Shown: positions 21,771-34,609 of the stretch, piece by piece | Layout: every line of letters starts with the position of its first letter | Position numbering within the stretch: position 1 is the stretch's first letter | DNA from: Filosporella fistucella | Lineage: Eukaryota > Ascomycota > Leotiomycetes > Helotiales | Assembly (NCBI GenBank): GCA_030077755.1 | Contig: JAQJZZ010000004.1 | Coordinates: 496,001-560,000, forward strand | DNA: 64,000 bases | Reading direction: 5' to 3' | Notes under the pieces: model-generated | What the model was told of the DNA's origin: nothing | The model's input: only the letters and a program-made list of their open reading frames with translations | The model's database searches: none | Made by a program: the position numbers and the translations under genes

Positions 21771-24700
21771 TATCCCTTCTAGATCTGCGAGGGTGATTTT
21801 GAGTTCTGCCCAAAGCAAAATTGATCCCAGCTATCTGGTACTTGTATGGTATCGTAACCCCGCCTCGAAGTGGGGGAGAAGGTGTCGCGTGGGAAGATTG
21901 TAATTGTTATGTGCAAAGGATGTCGTAGATTACGACGACGGTCGTGAATATGTGCTTATATGGCGAAAGTGTCGTGCGATATGGTAGTGAATATTTGGGC
22001 CAACTTGAGGGAGGATAGATAGAGCTCGAGATTGAGGTAGTGTTTCTGTCAGGATGGGTTTCTTTGACGCTCAGACGAATTTCACCGCCCCCGATTCCCT
22101 TTGCAACGGAAACGCTAGTGACGAATTCGACCCGTCAGAAATAGTCTTTGCCTTAGCCTGCCTATTATTCTATTGTTTCCCCAAACCCGAGAAAGATAAA
22201 GCTTATAACAATGCAATAGATGTAGAAGTAAAGCTTGAAATGCAGCCGACTTTCTATGAGATTTTTCGTGTTTTCGTCTGGTCTAGTTCCGATGAATGTC
22301 CCAGCCCAGACGGGTTGAGAAGAATATATTTCTTTTTTTTGCTGTGTCTTCGAAGATGAGAGGCTGGATGGTGTAAGCGGCCCTGAAAACGTTTTTCAAT
22401 GGTGAGTATCCTTGCCAATAACACCACAGCGAAGAAAAAGAGAGGGGGAGAAGCGTTTCGTTTGTTAGTCGTGCGCTTTTCCGTCCTATCTGCATTGGCC
22501 TGTGAAGGCTGCGAACTGATATGTGCGCTTCACGCGTGTAACATCAAATCAACCAGATTTCGAGGAATTGATTCGCTGAATTGGATCTTGGTCAGAGCTT
22601 CTTCTAAAAAGCAATGGGTGACACTCAGTCAAGGTACCAGGGCGTACAGAATTTTGGCAAAAGGTACCGACGCAGATGGTAAGGAGAGAGAGTCAGATAA
22701 TCTCCAAAGGTACCAAAGTCGCCTCGTGATAGCTGGATCTTTATCAAGATACGGGTATGGACATGCACAATATGGGGGTGAGCCTGGTCAGTTGTCTCAA
22801 TATATCTTCTGGCCACTTGTTAGTCATAATCCCGATTGTTGCCTCTAGCCTCTAGGACGCTCTTATAATGGCAGGGCAAGGTCATTTCTATCTCATCTCT
22901 CCCCCTCCGCCATTACCGGTAGTCAGCATGACATTCTCAAGTCATGCATCATGAAATCGCACTCAATCAAGGAAAAAGTTAGGTTGATTATTAACACATA
23001 TTATTATAACGCGGAAAAGGGTGGTGTTGTGTTTCATTCCTAGCCCATTATCGAAGACACTGCCATCACATTTCACACCGTAGAAGCTTCACATCCAAGC
23101 CTCGATCCTGGTCTATCGCACACAGCTCTTTTGACTTTCCACTTGAGTCGATCCTTTTCTTCAGCATCCAGTCAGCTCTCGGCATGGGCCGAACCATGAC
23201 GGTACGGTACCTCCGTATCCGCATTCCAAGCATGATTTCTTTCTATTCCGGGAACCAAAAGACATGTTTCTGAGTAGAGGCTAGAAAGCAAGAATCGATC
23301 GTAAAGAAATGAATCAGATGACGAATGGATGGGATATCTCCTTACGGAGTAGGGTAAAGTACCAGCTTGTATGTTTTCCATGTGAAGATCTTGGGCCTGA
23401 CTCGACCTGTGTTCTTCACGCCTGTGGCGGGTGTGGGTGTTTGAGGTGTGCACTGTACCATCTATAAGCCAAGCTAAGTAATAAATTTACCTTAGCTTAC
23501 CTTACCTTAACAGCTTTAGTATGTACTCCATATTATAAGATCTACCCCACGCTCCACCACGTTTAGTAGCCAACCTCGTCTCTAAGGTAGTTACATGATC
23601 TTCGACATCCTCCTGTCACACACCCACAGACACACAAGCCGAAACTCTATCAAGAACACCATGTTGATCTCAGTCTACAACCCGTATCAGCCACACCTCC
23701 TTACCTTATCTCACCACCATTCCACACACACTTCCACCCTCCAACCTCCAAACCCCAATTCCCCACCACGCCTCCGCCTCCGCCTCAATACGCCAAAACC
23801 ATCCAAAAGAGCATCATCACAAACGTAACCTGCAGATTCTCACTCCACATTGAGACATACTACTCGGTACGCTACCGATAGGTTGCATACGTATGAAGGT
23901 ATATGTACGGAGTATAGGGCAGAGATGATTTAAATATCTGGCCTAGTTAGGGGCGAAGGGGATGGGAAAGAGTATCACGCGTCAGCCTCCTCGTATGAGG
24001 GGTCGATGTCTTAGGTGGTGGTGGTGCAGAGTTGCACGCGCACAACATAGGTCTGGGAGTTCATGATCGGATATTTATTGGGTAGGGAGGGGGAACGGAG
24101 GATTATTTGTTGCGGATGGGTGTAAGCCTTGTGAGGAGGTGATGGAGTTGGATGGTAGCTATGTATGTAAGTAGGTATTTATTTCTAGTTAGAAGAGGGG
24201 AAGCTGGAGGAGGGGAATGGGTCATGTGATGGTTTGAATATGGGCATGGTTTGAGGATGAAGTAAGTATTATATTTCGATTTTGTTAGTGAATTACCTTG
24301 CCAGTACAGGTACTATCGCGGATTTGTGATGGCTTCAACTCTTGTCTGTATCACTATTCAATTTCATCGTATCATCAACAGATTGGAAAAGTCTTCCATA
24401 CACGACTTGAGCAAGTTGAGAAAGCTTCCCAACTACCAAACCCCGTCGACCTCCTTTCATCAAACCTTTCCAACATGAGTTCCCTCCCAGTTATCTAAAC
24501 TTATCATCAGTTCCAACTCCATATCCTTCACATCTTCTCGCATCGTCTCCTCTCATAGCCCCATCATCCCCCAAACATCCAGCCAATCTTCAAAATCAAA
24601 ATCATTCGTCTTACCTACCCAATATTTATCCTAAAGCTAGCAATCGAAGAATAAAAATATACACACCCCACTCCCCGTCTTGCCCCAAGAACCCACCAAA

Positions 24701-24778
24701 AACAATATATTATTAAATAACTATTTCTCTCCAACAGATCAAAAACGGAGCTTTAGTCAAAGATAGAACAACCGCCTT
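21771..24778. other. Long gene-poor interval
   Basis: About 3 kb without a supported coding gene. Open frames (22054-22359, 22399-22848, 23595-23828) show no domain, homology-like pattern or splice support. The right half has CT/AC-rich and TACCTTA-type simple sequence near 23480-23830. The left end must hold the promoter and 5' UTR of the CCCH gene. A non-coding transcript is possible but not shown. Confidence 0.45.
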
Positions 24779-25903
24779 GTGAATCTGGGTTCGGACTGTC
24801 TGTGTGGGGTCTTTTACCTGTACCAAAAGTGCAACATTGGGTGGGAGATCTGGGTTCGAATCGAGACGGCTTCATCTATACCCTCACCACTTATCCATCA
24901 CTGCGAGCGTTGCAAAGAGGTCTTCGACGTCCCAGAAGATCTTGATGCTCATGTTGTTGCAATACAAGCGTGTGAAGCAAGACCTGACGTGTTTGTCGAA
25001 GGAGTCACTAGTAAAATCAAAGAGCGACTTCGATGCAAAAAGAAATCTTTCCCAGGTCAGACCGAAGCGGAAATATGGGGAGAGATATACCAGATGTTTT
25101 TCTCAAACGAGGAAGTGCCAAGTCCCTGTAAGTGAGCTCGACACTGCCAATCTCTAATTTTCTTTCAACCCGATTTCTGTGGAAGAAGACTTTGGGATCG
25201 AGTCTTTCTTTGGATAATGAAAGCTTACGCACCTCACAGACTTTGAGCCAATTCAAGAATCGAAATCGACTGACTTCCACACTTCTAACACACTTGAAAT
25301 AAAAAGATACGAAGACTACCTCAGCCGCGAACTCCCGATCCTCTTTCGCGATTCACGAAACTCAGTGATTAATCAGGAGCTGCAGCCAGTCGAAGAACGC
25401 GTCAGCAAACAAATGGTATCAATTCTTGAACAAGCACAAAAGACGGCATTCTCAAAGTACAGAGCTATGATTGATGCGAGTTCAACGCCAACGCCTGCAG
25501 AGTCGAGCGTAGAATGAGATTTTCAATGCCCTTTCCTGACCTTCCAGCCGAGTCTCGTAGATGGGATGAGATATCTGTATCCAAAACGATGCAACAGTCT
25601 GGCTCTTCATCTTTCGCAAACTCAGATTGTACTCTTACAGATTTCGAGAATGTGTCTGCTCCAATAACGACGAAGGATACTTCTAGAGCTTCTTATGCTA
25701 CCTCACCAGCCTCCCTGGCCGTACCAAATGCCACCACTGACGAATCAGTCGGGCAAAAGCATCCGCTACACTCTTTCCCTTCGAATGTGGAATCAGCCTT
25801 TCTTCTGTCAGAGGACTGGCCTCTGGGCTCTGAATCGTTTGGTCTTACGTGGGATGAAGACTATGGTTGGGATTGGACTGGTGCGATGGCGGCAGAAAGA
25901 TAA
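24779..25903 (+). CDS. C2H2-like fungal protein, 5' end unresolved
   Basis: A single C-x2-C-x12-H motif begins the recognisable part (HCERCKEVFDVPEDLDAH, from about 24899). It is followed by the family pattern EGVTSKIKERLRCKKKSFPGQ and IWGEIYQMFF...EVPSPYFEP, the latter joined across an intron at 25128-25239. A last intron, probably 25480-25547 (weak GTTCAA donor), connects to a final frame ending at 25903; otherwise the protein stops at 25517. No in-frame ATG precedes the zinc-finger-like motif, so the first exon is missing from my model or the gene has lost its 5' end. This family is common in Leotiomycetes and Sordariomycetes. Its role is unknown; DNA or protein binding is possible. Confidence 0.6.
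24783..24867 (+). repeat. Short direct repeat (ATCTGGGTTCG)
   Basis: The 11-mer atctgggttcg occurs at 24783-24793 and again at 24849-24859. The second copy continues into gaatc, resembling a tRNA B box, but no cloverleaf can be built around it. Confidence 0.6.
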
Positions 25904-26424
25904 GGAGGGATCGTTATTACACATGCAAAGAACAATGTTACAGCTATGCACAATACTCCTTCCAAAAGTTGCTTCGTAAGCCATTCGAATGGCAAGCAGG
26001 ACAAGGTGGCAGTAACAACCACTATCTTGGACACGGTATCCCCTATTCATACGTAACATAAAATTGACTAAATGTAATTGATATCGAGTAATTGTGCAAA
26101 CTGAGAGGCTGGGATCAAGAAATGTCTCGGTCAAATGAAGACTCCTTCTATGATGACTGATGACAAGATAGATGCCCGACGAGAAAAGAGTGCAGAGAAC
26201 AACACGATGCCAAGCCAACTTACACCAACTAGGTAAGACCCACCAAGGTAGATCACGTGTTGATACCGCTTGAAGTTCATCTTAAACCTGAGGCAGGAGT
26301 GTAGGGCAGGTCCTTGATTCGCTCGCTAAATTAGCACAGCACAATCCCATTTCGTCGAAAATACTTTTGATGTTGAAGTTTGGTCGAGGAGAAATCAACG
26401 ACAACCACATCTCGACAACTCAAG
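25904..26424. promoter_or_regulatory. Upstream region of the uL15 gene
   Basis: About 520 nt between the C2H2-like gene and the ribosomal-protein start; it holds the rpl28 promoter and 5' UTR. No specific element was identified. Confidence 0.4.
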
Positions 26425-27226
26425 ATGCCTACCCATTTGAGCAAGACCCGCAAGCAGTACGTTTCCCATTCTCTATCTGCGTGTACGAGTGCGAAAGAAT
26501 ATGAGGGACGAGCAAGGAATTGGACTGCGTATTTTCAACACAACATCGACCTATCGCGCGCAAACGAAAGCTGGGAAGAATGGAGGCAGATGGTCGAGGG
26601 ATAGGAATTGAGGATATATGCTAATGTTTTATTCTTTTCGTACAGCCGCGGACACGTATCAGCCGGTCACGGTCGTGTAGGAAAGCACCGCAAGCATCCC
26701 GGTGGACGTGGTCTTGCTGGTGGACAACATCACCACAGGACGAACATGGATAAGTACCATCCAGGTTACTTTGGAAAGGTCGGTATGCGGTACTTCCACA
26801 AGCAAGGCAACCACTTCTGGAAGCCAGTTATCAATCTTGATAAGGTATGTGGGATTTTTACTCTTTGTTTGGGCTTGGTGGGGTCGAACCGGGTCGAGGA
26901 AAAAAGAGAAGGAAGAACAGCAGAGTTTTTGGGAAATTGAAATGAGAAGGATTGGAAAAATGGCTGTCAAACACGATTGGAACCCCCAACTAACACCTTT
27001 TCCCCAGCTCTGGTCCCTCATCCCCGCCGAGAAGCGCGACGAATACCTCACCAGCAGCAAGAAAGACACCGTCCCCGTCCTCGATCTCCTCCCACTTGGC
27101 TATTCCAAGGTCCTAGGCAAAGGCCGCATTCCCGAAGTACCTCTAGTCGTCCGCGCCCGCTGGTTCAGCAAGGAGGCCGAGCGAAAGATCGTTGCGGCTG
27201 GTGGTGTCGTGGAGTTGGTTGCATGA
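26425..27226 (+). CDS. rpl28: 60S ribosomal protein uL15 (L28/L27a)
   Basis: Exons 26425-26456, 26646-26844 and 27008-27226 give 149 residues, the same length as yeast Rpl28. The sequence opens [20 protein letters not shown] and includes the highly conserved Gly/His-rich stretch [14 protein letters not shown] and the [17 protein letters not shown] block. It is a large-subunit protein of the cytosolic ribosome that packs near the peptidyl-transferase and tRNA-exit region; in yeast, changes in this protein can give cycloheximide resistance. Introns of 189 and 163 nt are long for this window, and the first splits codon 11, as is typical of ribosomal-protein genes. I looked for snoRNA boxes in the introns and found none convincing. 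Confidence 0.97.
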
Positions 27227-28520
27227 TTTTACCGTTTACCTTTGGGGTGGGCTTGCAGACTGGTCTCTTTTTTTTAAGGGCATGAAGGGCTTGGTTGAGA
27301 GGGAGTTGTAAAATCTTGATCACTGGTTTCCTGACCGCGGAGAAGCTGGGCATGCATAAGATTTGCTGTGTTGGCTGGCGGATGGCAGGGCTGGGAGTTC
27401 ATATGAAATGAAAAGACCAAACTTCAACCAATTTTTTTGTCTTTTGGGTCGTGGATGATGTGACTTGGTAGGTGCGAGTACGTTTGTGAGGTGATGGAAA
27501 GAATGGAAACTTCGCTATTGGAAACGATGATTATCAGCTATCAGTAGCACTCTTCACAGCCTATTTCCTAGCACATTTGAAATTGACGCACAATCTGGAG
27601 GATAAGATACGGTTCTACGATCAATATTAACACCACATAATTCTCCCTTACCTACCCGAGAAACTCTACACAACCTACAAGCAGAATCCACCCCCTCAGA
27701 TCCAAAACACGCAAGCCATATGAATGAAAATCCCCGTTATACAATGAATCCAAACGCCTCACAATTCAAGTGAGGTCCAGCAAAGAAAAAAAAACCACTA
27801 CAACGTGATTCTATGTTCAGACCTCGAAGCTGAATCACAAAATACACTACTAACATTAACACAACCTATCCCCTCTACTGACGTGAACAAAATCCCTCCT
27901 CTCCACTGCTTATATTCTAATCACGATATCCAAATCCAATATCGAATTCAAATCCTGACACCTCTCCACTGCGTAGTGATATACACTATCCATAATCACC
28001 AAATTTTTCTAAGTAGAGAGAATGAGTGTCACAGGAGGCCTCCATGTTCCTGCTTAGCTTTGGCATTTGCTGCATTTTGTGTGGTAGTGGTTGATGGGGT
28101 AAGGGGGAGGCGAGATTGAGATACATAATTGATGAAGAGGAGAGGATGTTAGAGGAAAGAAGGATATGAATGGATTCTATATAATGCCCGAGATGTTAAA
28201 GAGAGGAGAGGAGGGGCAAGGGGGAAACGGATTTGAGTGTCGGGGAACGTTTATGATGGTCTCGAAGATGTGGCATCTGCTAGGGCTTGTGTGCCAGCAG
28301 AGATAAATTGAAAGGAAGGACGTGGATTTATGTGTAGATATAGCCTTCTATGGTGACACAAGCAGACTCAGGCTCAAATCATGATATTGATCCATAATCT
28401 TCGAACAATTATATTTCTATTGCCCATTGCAATGGTATCTACCTAATCACAAACCGACCAAACACCATCCGTACAGAAAACGCCATGCATGCTCTTCACC
28501 CAATGCAGCGCTAAGGTATC
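27227..28520. other. Convergent intergenic region
   Basis: About 1.3 kb between the ends of rpl28 (plus) and cdc7 (minus), holding both 3' UTRs. No supported gene, RNA or repeat was seen. Confidence 0.5.
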
Positions 28521-29969
28521 TTACAACATATCCATTTCTTCCTCCTCCTCATAAACGACCTCTTCCTCCTCTTCTTTCAAAAACTCATGCTCAAGTGCTT
28601 CTGCAGCTGTGATTCGTTTATTCGGATCCAGCTCAAAGCATCTTTCTAAGAAGCTGACAGCAAGTTTCTCTTCAGCCGTCAAAGGATCTTCTTTCCCATC
28701 TTTGCCGCTGTCGTTGCGGCATGTAGACCACAGAATTATCTTTTCAAGAGTAAAGCCTTGGTTTCCAATTGTAGGGATCGTGGATTCGAACACGCAGCCG
28801 TGGAGAAGGGCTGTTGATTTCATGCGTTTAACACCGAAGATTGTGGCTATTTCAACCATGGCCTCGACATCGTCGGCTGAGTTGAAGAATGGGAAGCGTT
28901 TTGAGAGGATCGTCAGCAGAATAACACCAGCTGACCAGACATCTATTGCTGTACTTTGCTCGGTGCATTTGAGCAAGACTTCTGGTGCACGGAAACCACG
29001 CGTGCCAGCACGGTTGGCGCGTCTTGAAGGCCGGGAATCATTTTTTGGATAGCCGTTGGAGGGACCCATGGTAGCTGCTACACTATTATGTATCCGTCGA
29101 CGTCTTTCCTTTTCGGCCTCACCACATAAACATGGTTTCTTGTCTGCTTCCTCCCTCTCAGCCAATCCAAAATCAACCAGAACACCACGCTTCTTGTCTG
29201 GTTCGTAAAGAAAGTTGGTAGGTTTGATATCTCGATGGATTATTCCTTTCGAATGAACTGCTGCCAAAGCTGTGAACAGTGATCGAAAGTATATTTTCAT
29301 ATCCGAGACCGTCATATCCCGGAAGTATACTCTGAAATCGGTGTGTCGAAAGTACGGTAACACAGCGACGACTTGATCATGGTGTCTGAACGCTGTAATC
29401 AGAGGGCAAACTGAAGGGAAGCCCCGTAGATCATTTAACAGGTCCAGCTCGTTGAGAATTCTAAGAGGGCTGCTCGTGACATATATCTTTTTGATAGCAA
29501 CGTATTTCGGCCTTCTTCTCTGCTGTCCGTAATCGTCGGTATTTCCTATTCGTCGCTTCTTGACTGGCGGTGATGACCATTTGTTCTCTTTCTCTTCAAT
29601 ATCCCAACCATTATCGTAATGATCATAGAGTAGATCCTCAGCTTTGTAGACAGTAGAAAAGGTACCTATAGCGCGTTAATATTTGTAAACCAAACAATTG
29701 ACACGTGAATTACCCTCTCCAATGCGATTGATGAGTCGGTATCGATCATTTATCCCTACGAAAGTAGCTTGGAACTTGTCGATATCTTCCTGCACACCTG
29801 GATCAACGGTCCCATCACTCTCTTCCGAGTCCGAGTATCCTTCTTGCTGGTCATCTGTTCCGTCAACATCTTCTTCGGCTTCTTCCACTTTTTCCACCTC
29901 CATTGATTCGTCCGTATCGTGGTGGATATCGAACTCTGTTCTCGCGTTCCTTGGGCGGATTGTAGCCAT
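28521..29969 (-). CDS. cdc7: Cdc7/Hsk1 protein kinase (DDK catalytic subunit)
   Basis: Two exons, 29969-29714 and 29665-28521, total 466 residues. The intron falls inside the glycine-rich loop (IGEG/TFSTVYKA). Kinase landmarks in order: VAIKKIYV (ATP-binding Lys), HSKGIIHRDIKPTNFLY (catalytic loop), VDFGLAE (DFG), a Cdc7-style insert before the APE motif (GTRGFRAPEVLLKC), and DVWSAGVILL. The N-terminal 65 residues are acidic, and the C-terminus ends in a Glu-rich tail (EEEEEVVYEEEEE). With Dbf4, Cdc7 phosphorylates MCM proteins to fire replication origins. It is divergent from the condensin gene with a 318-nt spacer. Confidence 0.95.
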
Positions 29970-30145
29970 CTTTTAGCTTAGAGCCTCACCTACAAGTAGG
30001 CCACGAGATTATTGCAGATAGAGAAGAATTATAGCTTCGTAAGGCATACAATTGGTTGTTTAGGTTTCAGGCCCGGCAGTCGTACAGCCTGCAGCATAAC
30101 GTCGGTGGGGTTGTAAACACCTAAAGTACACTACGCCCGAAATAG

Positions 30146-30153
30146 ACGCGAAA
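30146..30153 (+). promoter_or_regulatory. MCB-like ACGCGAAA site in the cdc7/cnd1 promoter
   Basis: The sequence acgcgaaa sits near the middle of the 318-nt divergent spacer. MBF-type sites (ACGCG core) drive G1/S genes in yeasts; both flanking genes are cell-cycle genes. One site can arise by chance, so this is suggestive only. Confidence 0.35.
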
Positions 30154-30287
30154 TCAACAACGCGGTTTCCACAGCCGCTGAATGTCAACACCAAAACCTT
30201 GGAATTTTGCGACAACTTCGAAAATCAGCAAAACACATCATTTGTGAATGTCTGTACTTGCGCAGAACTTTGCGCCAATCTGCCATC

Positions 30288-33200
30288 ATGGACACCATTA
30301 ATTTCGACATCAACGATGCTCTCAAACATTACATGAGCGATCCTGCTACAGTTTCTACACCAGAAGCCGATTCAAACCTCGTCGATTGCGAAAACGATCC
30401 GGAATCTCTCACAAATTCTCTCATTAATACTGTCCTCAATCCTATTGTTGATTCAGTAGCGGAGAATCCAGATGCTATAACCAGGAGTGCTTCATTTGAC
30501 TCCTTGCAATTTCTATTAAAGTGTGCCCCAGTCTCTCCTATATGTAATCAGTCCTACCCTACAGAACCAGACTCTGAGATTTTCAAACTTTCTAGATCCT
30601 CCTCAGTTCTTCCTACACATGCCTTGAGCAAGATTCTTGATCTCATTGTATCAGGTCTGTCAACAGAAGCCGATATCATCCATAATGATCTCGAGACCGA
30701 CGAGCAAGAACTCATCTCACATCACAAACAATTGCTGGAAGTTTATGGTTTCCTTTTGCAATGGACAATCGCAGTTGTCGAAACAAAAGCTGCTGAGAAA
30801 CCAACATCTGCCCCAGCTGCTCGAGGTAGAGGTAAGGCTGCGAAGTCGAAAACAGCTGGAAAGGATAAAGATGGCAACTGGGATTCTTCTGCTCAGTTGC
30901 AGGTCGCTTTGGATACCATGTGCAAGGTACTGAAGTTGAAGCTATCCAAGATTTTTCTTACTACCTCCGAACGGGATACTTTTGTCAGTCTCTTCACAAG
31001 GCCAGTATACATGGTGTTGGAGAGCGAGCAGAGAGTGAAAGCTACCGCAATTCGAATGCACGCATTTAAAGTGCTTTGCATAGCAGTCAAACACCATGGA
31101 CATGGTTATGGTATGGCCCGGAATCTCTTTCTTTGTTCACACGATTGACAATCTCTAGCTGCCCAAATATCGATTGTACAGAACTTGACATACTTTGAGC
31201 ATCTTGCGGAGCCGATGGCTGAGTTTTTGCATATTCTGTCGGAACAATATGACTACCCTCAACTCGCGGACGAAATTCTCCGAGAGTTGAGTAACAAGGA
31301 ATTCAACAGCAATGACACCAAAGGACCGAAGTCAGTCTCGTCATTCATCGTCAAGCTTTCAGAACTTGCTCCCAGATTAGTTATCAAGCAAATGACATTA
31401 CTCGCGAAACAGCTAGACAGCGAGTCATATGCTTTACGTTGTGCTTTGATCGAAGTCTGTGGAAATCTGGTAGCTGATCTCAGCAAGCAAGAAGAGCGTG
31501 GTGATAACCACAAATCGCAGCTCAATGCATTTTTCGATGTCTTAGAGGAGCGATTCTTGGATATCAATCCATACTGTCGATGCAGGACGATCCAGGTTTA
31601 CATCAAACTATGCGAGCTCGAGCAAAAGTTCCCTAAACGGCGACAAAAGGCAGCCGAACTGGCAGCAAGAAGTTTAGAAGATAAGAGCAGCAATGTCCGT
31701 CGTAATGCAATTAAACTTCTCGGCACATTGATCAAAACCCACCCTTTCAGCATCATGCATGGATCACAACTTTCGCTCAAGGAATGGAATTCTCGATTGG
31801 ACGCTGTCGATGCTGAGTTGAATGCTCTGAAACCTCCGGTTGGGACACCAGGGCTTGCTGATAAGACAGACGCTCATGTCGACACTCAGCTTCTTGACGA
31901 TGCAACAGTTATCGAGTCAAATTCTCCCCAGAAACCAATGAGCGACGAGCAGAAGGTTGCTGCAATCAAGAAGGCACAAGAGGAGGCTGCTACAACTGAA
32001 GCAATCAACAAGCTGACCTTGACTCGGCGGTACTATGTCGAAGCTCTGAAATTCATCGAGGTCTTGCACGGAGCAACCACAACTATTTGTCAACTTCTCG
32101 GCTCCAAGAACAAAAGTGAAGTCATTGAAGCTATGGACTACTTCGAAATTGGTGATGCATACAATATCGAACAGAATAAATTGGGCATTCGAAGAATGTT
32201 GCGACTCATCTGGACCAAGGGAAACAGCGATGAAGGAAAGGGTGTTCAAAATCATTTGATTGAATGCTACAAGCGATTGTTCTTTGAGGCACCTGATTCG
32301 TATACTGCCAACGATGCCGCCAATTACATTGCCCGGAATATGATCAGCTTGACGTTTGGGGCAACACCCGCTGAATTGACCTCTTTGGAACAACTCCTTA
32401 GCACAATGATGACTGCCAATCATATTTCCGACTTGGTGGTTGGGAAATTGTGGCAGGTTTATGGTGTTCAGAAGAGGGAAATTTCTAAGAGTCAACGAAG
32501 AGGTGCCATCATTGTCCTTGGAATGCTTGCGACAGCAAAGCCTGAGATTGTGGTTGGTGAGATGGAGACGATGTTGCGGATAGGACTTGGGCGTTTGGGT
32601 AGATCAGATCTCCAGCTTGCGAAATATACCTGCATCGCACTTCGAAGAATCAACCCCACCGGACGAAAGGCGAAAGACACCACCGTTCAGGTATCGAAGC
32701 TTCCTAACGACCACGCCGTTCTACTGAAGTTAGCTGCTATTACAGAGATCGAGTCTGACAACAAGGAATGGTATGGCGTTGCTGAACAAGCTATTAGTGC
32801 TATTTATACCCTCTCGAAACATCCGGATACCCTCTGCTCGGAAATCCTCCGAAGGAAAACCAAACACGTCTTCCAACAACGTGTTGCCAAGACGCCTGAA
32901 CCTGAACAGGTAGAGGATGAAGCCACTCAGCTAGCTTCACCTCCACCAGAGCAACCTGTCGAGCCAGAAAGCAAGTTGAAGGGATCTGTCGCTCTCTCGC
33001 AACTTCTATTCATTGTTGGACATGTTGCAATCAAACAAATTGTCCACCTGGAACTTTGTGAGTTGGATTTCAAGCGAAGGAAAGCTGAGGCAGAGAAGAA
33101 CAAACCAACAGCAGAAGCACCTGCCGATAAGGCTGCCAAAGAAGCAGCTGATGATCTTGATATGATCGGTGGTACAACTGAGGATGATTTCACAGAAGCC

Positions 33201-34033
33201 ATGACCCATATTCGGGAGAGGGAACTGTTGTATGGTGAAAATTCTCTGCTTGCAAACTTTGGCCCATTGGTATCAGAAATTTGCTCCAACAACACAACCT
33301 ATCGGGATCGTAACCTACAAGCAGCTGCTACACTTTGCTTGGCAAAGCTCATGTGTGTTAGTTCAGAGTATTGCGAAACCAATCTTCCACTTCTGATCAC
33401 TATATTGGAGCGCTCGAAGGATCCAATCACCAGATCAAATGTTGTCATTGCTCTTGGTGATATGGCCGTCTGCTTCAATCATCTCATTGATGAGAACACT
33501 GATTTCCTTTACCGCCGTCTCAATGACAAGGATGCTAGTGTCAAGCGAACTTGCTTGATGACTTTAACATTCTTGATTCTTGCGGGCCAGGTCAAGGTCA
33601 AAGGACAATTGGGCGAGATGGCCAAATGCCTTGAGGATGAAGACAAAAGAATCGCAGATCTCAGTCGAATGTTCTTTACCGAGCTCAGCACAAAGGACAA
33701 TGCAGTTTACAATCACTTTGTGGACATGTTCAGTTTGTTGAGTGCAGAGAAGGATTTGGAGGAAGACTCTTTGAAGCGGATTATCAAGTTCTTGGCTGGC
33801 TTTATTGAGAAGGTAAATCATATCGCTACCTCGCACATTCCTACGAAGCTAACAATACTTAGGACAAACATGCCAAACAGCTCGCAGACAAACTTGCTGC
33901 CCGACTTGCTAGATGTGAGACCGAAAGACAATGGAACGATGTTGCATATGCCCTCAGTTTACTTCAACACAAGAACGAGGAAATCACAAAGTTGGTCACT
34001 GGTGGCTTTAGGGTCGTCCAAGCTAGTGCTTAA
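30288..34033 (+). CDS. cnd1: Condensin complex subunit 1 (Cnd1/Ycs4/CAP-D2)
   Basis: Exons 30288-31110, 31159-33812 and 33863-34033 give 1215 residues, the normal size. The protein is HEAT-repeat rich. The C-terminal Cnd1 domain (about residues 970-1130) is plain: LQAAATLCLAKLMCVSSEYC, LERSKDPITRSNVVIALGD and the KDNAVYNHFVDMFS region. The last exon adds the conserved DKHAKQLADKLAARLARCE; reading through the 50-nt intron instead produces a false tail. It is a non-SMC subunit of condensin, needed for mitotic chromosome compaction and rDNA segregation. The start ATG at 30288 (MDTINFDINDALKHYM) matches the family's beginning. Confidence 0.95.
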
Positions 34034-34609
34034 ACGGCATAAAGACAGGGCTGTAGTTTATGAATTACGTGCATAGTGGAGTTGGTGGTCTCTTTGAAAG
34101 AGGGGTGGTAATGACTGGGAGGGGCGTTTGTTGTGTACATCTTTGTGGACTGGGGTTGGCCATCTGGGTTTGGTCCTTGTAATGTGTTATGACCTATCAA
34201 AGTATGAATACTATACCGAGCATCTGCCTCCTCATTCTGATAGTCACACTTTCTGCTGTCTTGAGTGTCTCTATACTCTTGATTCGTGCGTTGTTCTCTA
34301 GCTATGTTGAAACGAGGTGAAACGGGTGAATAACTCTCGCGCTGGTACTTTAACTAAGTTAGCATCGAGCCTCTCTCTGCGATAAACTGCATCTAAACCA
34401 TGCGCCTACCAAGTGCCATTCCCCACCTATACCATATCACCCTCCTCCATCCACTATTCCCTACCAAGAAAAATATCATCACAAAGCAAAGACCAGGTAG
34501 AATAATTCTCGGCCAAGCCTCGTTCACCCGAGCCCATTTCCCTTCCCCTTTAATCCAAAAGCACCCAAAAGCACCCAAAATATCCCCAAAATAAATATAT
34601 CTAAATAAA
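34034..34609. other. Intergenic stretch
   Basis: 3' flank of cnd1 followed by unremarkable sequence. A short tandem duplication (gcacccaaaa twice) lies at 34561-34580. Confidence 0.5.

Noticed and set aside
24820..24880. tRNA based on a GGGTTCGAATC B-box-like match
   Set aside because: No acceptor, D or anticodon stems can be paired around it; it overlaps the C2H2-like frame.
26457..27007. snoRNA inside the uL15 introns
   Set aside because: Ribosomal-protein introns often host snoRNAs, but I see no convincing C/D or H/ACA boxes.
33813..34076. Condensin tail encoded by reading through to 34076
   Set aside because: The 50-nt intron with canonical ends restores the conserved family C-terminus and a stop at 34033.
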